From Verrucomicrobiales bacterium (GTDB lineage Bacteria; Verrucomicrobiota; Verrucomicrobiia; Verrucomicrobiales; DEV007): a stretch of DNA of 36,471 nucleotides. Positions 9,801 to 16,289 of the stretch are shown piece after piece; the stretch's first letter is position 1, and the number at the start of each line of letters is the position of its first letter. A program made the translations under genes and the position numbers. The stretch is taken from the NCBI GenBank assembly GCA_024638765.1, contig JAHEJT010000032.1, forward strand, positions 1 to 36,471, written 5' to 3'. The notes beneath the pieces were generated by a model, which did no database searches, was not told the origin of the DNA, and was given only the letters and a program-made list of their open reading frames with translations.

Positions 9801-12800
9801 GAGAAATTCTTGGGAATAAAATCACCGGCGAGGGAATTTAAAACGGCATCGACGCCTCGGCCCTCGGTGATCTCCATAATCTCGTCCGCGAAATCGAGCG
9901 ACCGTGAATCCATGACGTGATGGACGCCCATTTCTTCAAGCAGGGCGCGCTTCTCGGGCGTGCCCGCGGTGGAAAAGATTTCCAGCCCCAGATTGAGCGC
10001 GATCTGGACGGCGGCTTGTCCGACGCCTCCGGTGCCCGCGTGAATGAGGACTTTCTCGCCCTTCTGCATGCGCGCGAGATGATTAAGGGCGTAATGCGTG
10101 GTGAGGAATACGGTGGGCAGGGTGGCTGCCTCTTCGAATGAAATATGGTCCGGCTTCCGGAAAACCATGTGGCGGTTGACGGTAACGTAAGAACGGAAAC
10201 AGTAAGGAGCCATGCCGACGACGTTATCGCCGGGCACGAGGTCGCGGACATTTTCGCCGACGCGGACCACGGTGCCCGCCAGGTCGTCCCCGAACCATTT
10301 GAGATCGACGGGATTTCCCGGGTACATTCCGAGGGCCTTCATGACGTCTCTGAAATTGATGCCGCCGGCTTTGACGATAACTTCGATCTCATCGGGGCCG
10401 GGCTCGCGGCGCCGGGTTTCATTCAGCGATAAATTCGTGAGGATGCCGGGCTTATCTATCTGAAGACGGTAAGGAAGAACGCTTCCGTCTTTCTGAACCG
10501 CATCGTACCGCAGTTGGGGAAGGTCCTCGGCTTTGACATTGTGAAGCCGGTTGGCGCAGCGACGGCCCTCGCGATGGGCAATTTCAATTTCGCCGTCCCC
10601 GAGCAGGAATTCATTGGCGAGGTCCTCGATCTCAGTGGCCGGAGTTTTTGGATCGAGATCGATGGTGGTCCAGCTGAGGTTGCTGTTCTCATTAGCGGCG
10701 ACGCGGATGAGCCCGGTAAGCGGGGCCGAAGCCAGCCGGGAACAACCTTCATTCTCGAGCACCCCGCGGACACCACGAGTGACAAAATAGATATTGGGAG
10801 GGTCTTCGAACGTGGTGCTCTCGAGCGCCTGGCCCAGGGCGAGGGCGCTTAAGACCCCGGTCCGCTGGGCGCTAGTGAGATCCTCCAGTGAAAGATCATC
10901 GTCGCTTGCGGGATGATCCAGCGACCACATGTGGAGGATGAGATCGGGTTCCGTTTGTGACTCGGCGAGTTCGCTGAGGAGACGCTTCATGTCCTCCCGG
11001 GAATCGGGGGCCACGGTGTAATCATCCGGACCGTGGATGACAAAGGTCTCCCCGGCCTTGACGCGGATGATGCCGGCGCCCGAGGCGAGCAGTTCCGTGA
11101 TGAGGTTTTCCGCGGTGCCGCTTTCGTCGGTAAAAATGAGACAAGTCTTGGCGTCTGCGGAAGAGGAATCATCGGCGGCTTCATCTTTCGACGCGGCTTC
11201 GGGCGGGCCGGCGGCGGCGCGCAGCTCGGCTTCCTCGAGCGCTGGTCCGAGAGCGAGAAAGACGCCTTGCCCGCTTTCCTGTTCATCGGGAGAGCTTACG
11301 AACGAGGTGACATCGCGATACCCGCAGTCCGCGAGCAGGCGTTCCCATTCGTGTCTCTCCAGGAGCGCGGACTCGGGCCGGAGGTCCGTGTCCGTATATT
11401 GCCACCAGCCTTTGAGGAGGCCGAAGACATTATCGAGGGAGGTGCGACGCATGGTCACCTCGAGGAACATGAGCAATCCGTCCGAGGCCAGGCAGGACTG
11501 GAGGTTGGCCAGGGTGTGCCGGAGATCGGAAGTCGCGTGCACGACATTGGTGGCCAGGATGAGATCGTAGCCGTGCGGAGTGATGCCTTGTTCCGCGGGA
11601 TCCTTCTCGATATCGAACACGCTGCATTCGAGGAAGGGATAATCGCCGAACTGTTTCCTGGCCTCTATGAGGAAGGCGGGGCCGTTATCGGTAAACGTGT
11701 ATTCGGTACGATCGGGGGGCAGTGCCGGAAGCACCGCGCGGGTGAGGGAGCCGGTGCCGGCGCCGACTTCGAGGACGCGCAGGGCACGGCGGGGAGGGAG
11801 TTTTTGCGCGGCCTTGGCCACAGCGATGCTGATGAGCTGGTTGCTGGCCGGGAAGTCCGCGCCCTCGCGGTAGAACCGTTCCAGGTGTTCCGAGGAACCC
11901 TTGGGGAAAAGGATGGCAAGGGGATCTTCCTCGCCCGAGAGGACCTCCGCGAGGCGGGGGCCGGTAAGTCCCTGTAACGCGGCCTCCGAAGCAAACCGTG
12001 GGTATTCCTCGCTCAGCTTTCGCAGTTCATCCTCCGCGGCGGCCCGGACCGGGAGATCGATGACTTCCCAGGCGTCCTCATCGACGCCGCGCAGCCAGCC
12101 TCCTCTTGTGAGGGAATTAAGCTCGGAGCGCAGGAGGCGGTGGTGCTGCTCAATGACACCAAGATTTTCCGCGAACTCAGTAAAGGTGAAGCGTTCGCCG
12201 ACGCGCGGCTTCCACCCTAGATCGATTAAGGCGTTCTGAATGAACTGGCACACCGCCTTTTCCATGCGCGGTATGAAGTCACTGTAGTAATCGGGGAGGC
12301 CCTGATCCTCGAAAATTTCCGGGACTGATTCCTTGACCGTCTTGACGATATCACCGGTGGCGGCGAACTGGGTGGAACCTTTCAGGCCGGTCCCCCGGAG
12401 GCGGCAGGGTTCCCACTCGAAGTGGTAATAGCAGCTCTCGATGTCCTCTGAGCCGGCTTCCTTCTGTTCCACCCGGTCGACGCGGAACCCGAGAATCTCT
12501 GCGACGAGGTCGCCGTCGTCATCGTAAACGAGGATATCCGAGAGGACCGATTCCCCGTCGTCCTGGAGAATGCGGGCATGTGCCCAGAGTTTTTCCGGAG
12601 TCCGCTCCCGGTGGAGGCGGATCCGGCGGATGGCGGCGGGCAAATAAAAGTGGTCCGAGGCGCGCGCGCCATCCGGGATCGTCTGGGCCCCTTTGACGGC
12701 GTGAAAACAGGCGTCGAGGATTGCGGGATGGAAAAAATAATCGGGCGCGGTTTCCAGCACTGCCGCGGGCGGGGTTATTTCCGCGATGGATTCTCCGGGC

Positions 12801-15800
12801 ACCCGCCAAACGTTCGCGAGGTGCTGGAAATTGGGGCCGAACTGGTATCCGGCCTTTTCGTAATCTTCGTAATACTCCTGGTGGCTGATTTCGTCTTCCA
12901 TGCGCTCCCGGATTGAGGCGAGGTCGACCGAGGAAGGTTTTGCGGGGGTGAGTTTTCTGAGGCTTCCCTGGGCGTTGAGATCCCAGGACTGTCTATCGCC
13001 GGTGGCGCTGTATACGTAGAAATGCTTATCCGTCTCGTCGAAGACGACGCGCACGAGGGGGACTTTGCTTTCGGAAACAAAGAGGGCTTTCTTGGTTTCC
13101 AGTTCCTCGACCACGTAGGGTTCATCCGGAAAGAGGACTCGGGTCAAGGCGAGACCGATCTCGCCGTATCCTGCGGCCGGAAAGACGATGCTGTCCCAGA
13201 ACCGGTGGTCGTCGAGGTAAGCGAAGTAGCGGGGATCAAGGTGGAATTCCCAGGTGGGATTGGGCGCCGTGATCCTGAGGCCGAGAAGCGGGTGGACTTC
13301 TGCACCGAGGCGATAATCCGCGGACTCGCTCGATTCCAGCCAGAACGTTTCGTAATGCCAGGGATAAGAAGGCAGGCGGACGTAATTGCCGGGGCTCTGG
13401 TTGACGGCGGCCCAGTCTATCTCGACGCCGTGGATGTGGAGGTGGGCGAGATTTGAAAGCATTTCCAGCGATTCATCTTCCTTGCGTTTCAGCGAATAGA
13501 AGATGGCGCCTTTCTTCCCTTGATCGGCGAGGCATTCATTGATGGAGCTTTGCAGCGCGGGATGCGGGCCGAGTTCAAGGAAGAGATCTTCTCCTCCCCG
13601 GACGAGGCCGGCCATGGCGGGACCGAAGAGGACAGGCTCGCGCACATTGCGCCACCAGTAATAGGCATCGAGTTTTTCTCCCATCACGAGGCCGCCGGTG
13701 ACGGTGGAGATGAAAGGGATGGTGGCGGCGCGCGGAGTGATATCGGCGAGGGCATCTAGGAGTTCATCCTTGATGGGCTCCATCTGATGGGTGTGGAAAG
13801 CGTAATCGATGCGCAACCAGCGCACGAACTTGCCCGCGTCTTCAAGGTCCTTGACGATCGCCTCCAGAGGGTCCGTGTCGCCCGCGAGTGTCACCAGGTT
13901 GGGGCTGTTAATGACGGCGACCTGGACTTGATCTTCGTGGCCCTTGATGGCGCGACGCGCGTCTTCGGCAGAGATGCCGAGCGCGACCATGCGACCGTGT
14001 CCCCCGGTGGTGTCCTGGAGGCGGCTGCGGTGGTAAATCACTTTGACCGCATCTTCCAGTGAATACACGCCCGCGCAATAGGCGGCGGCGACTTCTCCGA
14101 CGCTGTGGCCGACGACCCTGGCGGGCTCGATCCCCCACGATTTCCAAAGGTCCGCGAGCGCGACCTGGAGAGCGAAAATCGCGGGCTGGGCGATATTGGT
14201 CCGGTTGATATTGGAATCCTCCTCCGAGCGGGTCATCTCCTCGAGGAGGGACCAGCCGGCGAGAGGTTTGAGCAGTCCGTCGATTTCCTCGATGGTCTGC
14301 CGGAAGAGGGGTTCGCGATCGAGGAGTTCCTGGCCCATGGCCCACCACTGGGCTCCCTGGCCGGTGAAGACGAAGACGACGGGGCCGCCTTCTGCGGGAT
14401 GGCCGGTAACGACGCCCGCTTCATCTTTACCGCGGCTGCAGGCCTTGAGGCGGCTGCGGAGTTCCTCGCGATCCTTTCCGATGATGACGGCGCGATTGAG
14501 CAGATGATGTTCTTTGCGGGCACCGGCGCTGTAACAGACATCCGGCAGGGTAAGGGAAGTGTCAGCCAGGAAATCCCGGTAAGCGTCCGCGTAACCGCGC
14601 AGGGATTCCTCGTCGCGGGCGGAGATCGGAAGGATCAGGGGTCTCTCGACTTGCGGCCGGGTGGCTGCCTTAGCGCGTTTGCGCGGGAGGGGCGCCGCTT
14701 CGAGGACGATGTGGGCGTTGGTGCCTCCGAAACCGAAGGAGTTGACCGCTGCAATGGGCGGCGACCCGTCCTGATGGGGCAAAGGCTGAAGTTCGGTGGC
14801 AACCTTGAGCTTCAGCTTTTCAAAGGGAATGTTGGGGTTGGGAGTTTCGAAGTTGAGGTTGGGGGGGACGGTGTCTTTGTAAAGGACGAGCGCGGCCTTG
14901 ATGACCCCGGCGATACCGGAGCCGGACTCCAGGTGTCCGATATTGGTTTTGACCGAGCCGATGAGACAGGGTTGGTCTTCGCGGCGTCCCTCGCTGAGGA
15001 CATTGCCGAGGGCGTTGGTTTCGATGGGATCGCCCACGGGAGTGCCGGTGCCGTGCGCTTCCATATAGACGACTTGACTGGGATCCAGGCCCGCTTGCGA
15101 GTAAGCAATGCGGAGCATTTCCTCCTGGGTTTCCAAGCCCGGGACCGTCATCGAGGAGGTGTTGCCGTCCTGGTTGATGACAGCCTCGCGGATGACGGAG
15201 TAAATGAGATCGCCGTCTTCGAGGGCCCGGTCGAGGGGTTTGATGTAAATCATCCCGGCTCCTTCGCCGCGGACATAGCCGTTGGCGCGGGCGTCGAAGG
15301 CGAAACATTGGCCGCTGGGCGAGAGCATGGTGGCTTTGCTGAAGCCGATGGACGCGTCCGGGGTCAGGATGGCGTTGACTCCGCCGGCGAGTGCGGCGTC
15401 GCATTCCCCGGTCCAGATGGCCTGGCAGGCAAGATTGATGGCCACCAGTGCCGAAGAGCACGCCGTATCCACCGACATGCTGGGACCCTTGAGGTCGAGA
15501 AGGTAAGAGATACGGTTGGAGGCGATGCTGAGTGTGCTGCCGCTGTTGGTGTGCACATCGACCTCGGCGAAATTGCGCATTTGAATGCTGGCGTAATCGT
15601 TGCTGGCGATGCCGACGAAGACGCCTGTCTGAGAACCGCGTAATTTGCGAGGGGGGTGACCGGAATCTTCCAGGGCTTCCCAGGCGACCTCGAGCAGCCA
15701 GCGTTGCTGCGGATCCATGCGGAGGGCTTCGCGGGGAGAGATTCCGAAGAACTGGGCGTCGAATTTTTCCAGGTTGTCGACGAAGCCACCCCACTTCGTA

Positions 15801-16021
15801 ATCATTTTCCCCGGGATCTCGACGTTGGGATGGTAATAGCGATCGCGGTTCCAGCGGTTTTCAGGAACCTCCACAATGCCGGAGCGGCCTTCTTCGAGAA
15901 GTTTCCAGAAGGATTCGGCGCTGTGAACCCCTCCCGGCATCCGGCAACCGATGCCGACGATGGCAAGCGGTGTCCTTCCATGACCGCTGTCGCGGGTTTC
16001 TTCTCCCTGCCTGGAAATCAT
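3875..16021 (-). CDS. Hybrid iterative-type PKS-NRPS megasynthase with C-terminal AAR-like reductase domain
   Basis: A 4048-residue assembly line. KS 17-440: Cys188, His323, His363. AT 548-860: GHSVGE Ser640 and YAFH 740-743, pointing to malonyl-CoA. DH 908-1185: H939 with the motif glycine replaced by Asp943; Asp1103/His1107 intact. C-methyltransferase 1250-1600: VLEVGAGTG at 1416-1424. Structural KR 1620-1830. ER 1850-2170: HAGTGGVG. KR 2193-2430: TGGAGGFG, LDD 2284-2286 (B-type), Ser2328, Tyr2341, Asn2345. ACP Ser2501. An Ala/Gly/Ser-rich linker, then C 2576-3030: HHIISD, His2705. A 3045-3535: YTSGSTG, NLYGPTE, Lys3524; code DILQFGLVWK, glycine-like. PCP 3545-3620: GGDSL, Ser3581. C-terminal reductase 3665-4040: GLGSNGRG Rossmann loop and Cys3977. 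All domains look active; the single fully reducing module suggests iterative use, as in fungal PKS-NRPSs. No TE, PPTase or transporter is visible nearby. The start ATG follows AGGAACCC at about 13 bases. Domain calls are by eye. Confidence 0.97.
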   Translation of the reverse strand: MISRQGEETRDSGHGRTPLAIVGIGCRMPGGVHSAESFWKLLEEGRSGIVEVPENRWNRDRYYHPNVEIPGKMITKWGGFVDNLEKFDAQFFGISPREALRMDPQQRWLLEVAWEALEDSGHPPRKLRGSQTGVFVGIASNDYASIQMRNFAEVDVHTNSGSTLSIASNRISYLLDLKGPSMSVDTACSSALVAINLACQAIWTGECDAALAGGVNAILTPDASIGFSKATMLSPSGQCFAFDARANGYVRGEGAGMIYIKPLDRALEDGDLIYSVIREAVINQDGNTSSMTVPGLETQEEMLRIAYSQAGLDPSQVVYMEAHGTGTPVGDPIETNALGNVLSEGRREDQPCLIGSVKTNIGHLESGSGIAGVIKAALVLYKDTVPPNLNFETPNPNIPFEKLKLKVATELQPLPHQDGSPPIAAVNSFGFGGTNAHIVLEAAPLPRKRAKAATRPQVERPLILPISARDEESLRGYADAYRDFLADTSLTLPDVCYSAGARKEHHLLNRAVIIGKDREELRSRLKACSRGKDEAGVVTGHPAEGGPVVFVFTGQGAQWWAMGQELLDREPLFRQTIEEIDGLLKPLAGWSLLEEMTRSEEDSNINRTNIAQPAIFALQVALADLWKSWGIEPARVVGHSVGEVAAAYCAGVYSLEDAVKVIYHRSRLQDTTGGHGRMVALGISAEDARRAIKGHEDQVQVAVINSPNLVTLAGDTDPLEAIVKDLEDAGKFVRWLRIDYAFHTHQMEPIKDELLDALADITPRAATIPFISTVTGGLVMGEKLDAYYWWRNVREPVLFGPAMAGLVRGGEDLFLELGPHPALQSSINECLADQGKKGAIFYSLKRKEDESLEMLSNLAHLHIHGVEIDWAAVNQSPGNYVRLPSYPWHYETFWLESSESADYRLGAEVHPLLGLRITAPNPTWEFHLDPRYFAYLDDHRFWDSIVFPAAGYGEIGLALTRVLFPDEPYVVEELETKKALFVSESKVPLVRVVFDETDKHFYVYSATGDRQSWDLNAQGSLRKLTPAKPSSVDLASIRERMEDEISHQEYYEDYEKAGYQFGPNFQHLANVWRVPGESIAEITPPAAVLETAPDYFFHPAILDACFHAVKGAQTIPDGARASDHFYLPAAIRRIRLHRERTPEKLWAHARILQDDGESVLSDILVYDDDGDLVAEILGFRVDRVEQKEAGSEDIESCYYHFEWEPCRLRGTGLKGSTQFAATGDIVKTVKESVPEIFEDQGLPDYYSDFIPRMEKAVCQFIQNALIDLGWKPRVGERFTFTEFAENLGVIEQHHRLLRSELNSLTRGGWLRGVDEDAWEVIDLPVRAAAEDELRKLSEEYPRFASEAALQGLTGPRLAEVLSGEEDPLAILFPKGSSEHLERFYREGADFPASNQLISIAVAKAAQKLPPRRALRVLEVGAGTGSLTRAVLPALPPDRTEYTFTDNGPAFLIEARKQFGDYPFLECSVFDIEKDPAEQGITPHGYDLILATNVVHATSDLRHTLANLQSCLASDGLLMFLEVTMRRTSLDNVFGLLKGWWQYTDTDLRPESALLERHEWERLLADCGYRDVTSFVSSPDEQESGQGVFLALGPALEEAELRAAAGPPEAASKDEAADDSSSADAKTCLIFTDESGTAENLITELLASGAGIIRVKAGETFVIHGPDDYTVAPDSREDMKRLLSELAESQTEPDLILHMWSLDHPASDDDLSLEDLTSAQRTGVLSALALGQALESTTFEDPPNIYFVTRGVRGVLENEGCSRLASAPLTGLIRVAANENSNLSWTTIDLDPKTPATEIEDLANEFLLGDGEIEIAHREGRRCANRLHNVKAEDLPQLRYDAVQKDGSVLPYRLQIDKPGILTNLSLNETRRREPGPDEIEVIVKAGGINFRDVMKALGMYPGNPVDLKWFGDDLAGTVVRVGENVRDLVPGDNVVGMAPYCFRSYVTVNRHMVFRKPDHISFEEAATLPTVFLTTHYALNHLARMQKGEKVLIHAGTGGVGQAAVQIALNLGLEIFSTAGTPEKRALLEEMGVHHVMDSRSLDFADEIMEITEGRGVDAVLNSLAGDFIPKNFSVLAPFGRFLEIGKIDIYNNTRIGLEPLRNNISYFVIDLAQHLEEKPEFVASMFAELGEKFAARDYQPLPHKVFAINDVVDAFRYMAQGKHIGKNVLSFQAPSIPIGPCTEEENLFRPDASYLITGGAGGFGLEIAKWMSRQGARHLVLMSRSGPRDEGAKKDFESMREAGVNVVDARGDVTRKEDVRNVLDDIRKNLPPLRGLIHGAMVLDDEFIAELDHERFNKVLDPKMLGAWNLHTLTLDSPLEHFICFSSFSSVIGAVKQSNYNAGNYFLDALADYRRARGLPALTFNWGALSGAGFVERNEKTAQYLEMLGMKAFSMEEALRVFRRMLPLDPVQIAASRVDWNALGRLSPVAAHSNMYAPVARKHQEGEAGGSVRPRILSAAPDEQLRLVEEFIAEQVAGVFGTDVSKVDRNTPLTSLGLDSLMAIELMNRIEGELGMSLPMGAVLNGPNIRELAVPVLKTLVESSDGAEGGGTAAISAAGASSVPLNKAEEEVTEFPLTEGQRALWFLHRLAPDSPAYNLVFSSKFRPLVDIEVMKQAFQSLYERHPMLDVTFTTVHGEPVQRLHKGRTIDFREHDATGLSDDEIKSLLVEHANKPFNLETGPVVRLEMFRTRDDAHITLLSMHHIISDAWSVTLILNDLIESYFALKAGKEPHYTPLEHRYSDFVDWEMRHLDSESGGQMFQFWKDTLMGAPMVLDLPTDRPRPPVQTFNGATHGFKLDESLTDQIIALTSEHKATLFTTLLSAFEVVLHRYCNQEDILLGCPLAGRNQSELQSMVGYFINPVALRSSVENDPTFLEFLEANSEKVAGAIENQQYPMARLVDQLKVRRDPSRSPIFQVSFSMERIPGFDEQGIAVFLIGQGGHEFHVGDMSIETVDLTLRQAQFEITLVVEEAGGNIYGCWQYNRDLFDPDTIAHLNTLYAQVLQEVTSDATQRISEINLLPADEERRILERWNATEADYPEQKLLHQLVSEQATQTPDAIAVSCGAQSLTFKELNERANGLASRLRDEGIGPDNSVAVLLDRSVDMLVATLGVLKAGGCYIPMDPDFPAYRLQQMLEDATPAVVVTGRLESELLPSGSFKRIDIEEIEPADSAPVVGDLTPASLAYIIYTSGSTGMPKGVEIPHQAAVNFLHAMGKEPGLSKSDRLLAVTTLSFDISLLELYLPLLSGARTFIATRDEARDGRRLATLLDQLDITVMQATPATWRLLLDAGWEGKANLRVFCGGEAMPRDLANSLVNSASEVWNLYGPTETTVWSTCERVFEGEGTISIGKPIANTTVYVLDHNLKPVPTGFVGDLYIGGAGLARGYYQRPDLTEQQFIDITLPKGKTERVYKTGDLARWTRGKKLECLGRSDFQVKLRGVRMELEDIESQITSHPAVKETVVVKREDLPGGESLVAYFVPESPDENLVPALRNHVSERLPESMRPAFYQPLEEFPLTPNNKVDRNRLPAPSLDREGLGTELVPPQTPSEQVLWDIFSKAFETEELGIHDNFFEIGGDSLLAVRILLEVSSAFNRELPVQVFLRNPTIEQLARYLHHSAEEQLELTSAEADQIPGLSLSDLLESDHLTIESVEPGDTKNLPAVDAVALTYIPDSFAALAGSTKEELIRDWFQGRALLSNTYALKEGTIGVVMLPCFELDLYKNGETVKDAILQALEISAGMGAKTVSLTGVIPSATDYGRAITAWVENRKDLPAITTGDATRTATIVKSIEGMLQEAGREFSEEDVAIVGLGSNGRGTLELMLQTLHHPRSITLCDPYLKNEDLERIRHEVIKAHGFQGEARVISSQGMLPDELYASSFLVGTTGLPGILDINRLQPGALVVDYSFPPMFRTFDAIRRLETSHDILFTTGGLLRLNQEITETLYLPEGVDEILENADPRQLQVLAGRQRDEITGCVLVSLLTGMNPDLRVTLGPVEEEDALLHYRFLDSWDAKPARLQVDGYLISPETIGKFRDRKSSSPLRVGTE

Positions 16022-16229
16022 AACTGTGGCGTTGGGTTCCTGTCTCTAAGCGAGTCTCCGCACGAAATCAGGATCCGGAAATCATCGTGGATGTCCGGGC
16101 GTGATTCCACGGGCGCGAGTGATCCAAGCGAGCCCTCTGTCCATGGTGTTGATCGGGAGGCATAAATGCGTAACTACGGCGATAGTCTTGCGATAATGCG
16201 CCCGGAGGTGCGACATTTTTTCGCGGATT

Positions 16230-16257
16230 CTCCCTATCGGGGAGGGGAGATAGGGAG
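16230..16257 (-). other. Hairpin in the leader of the PKS-NRPS gene
   Basis: Perfect inverted arms CTCCCTAT and ATAGGGAG surround a 12-base purine-rich loop. It lies between the CoA-transferase stop and the megasynthase start, downstream of the candidate promoter. On the minus strand it is followed by an A-rich stretch rather than a T-run, so it does not look like an intrinsic terminator. A 5'-leader structure is more likely. The rest of the 264-base gap holds nothing else I recognise. Confidence 0.4.
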
Positions 16258-16262
16258 GATAC

Positions 16263-16289
16263 AGAATATTCCCGGGGCGCAAAGGTCAA
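16263..16289 (-). promoter_or_regulatory. Candidate sigma70 promoter for the PKS-NRPS/sulfotransferase operon
   Basis: Reading the minus strand, TTGACC (16289-16284) is followed after 15 bases by TATTCT (16268-16263). The -35 box is close to consensus and the spacing is short. It overlaps the stop codon of the upstream CoA-transferase, so the megasynthase could be transcribed both from here and by read-through. Confidence 0.3.

Noticed and set aside
14105..15643. 512-residue plus-strand ORF (and others at 6203-7558, 8162-9034 and 11033-11977) opposite the megasynthase
   Set aside because: These are antisense shadows of a continuous, fully motif-supported minus-strand gene in GC-rich DNA.
16082..16282. 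Small minus-strand ORF between CoA-transferase and PKS-NRPS
   Set aside because: No recognisable motif or ribosome binding site; it overlaps the candidate promoter and leader hairpin.
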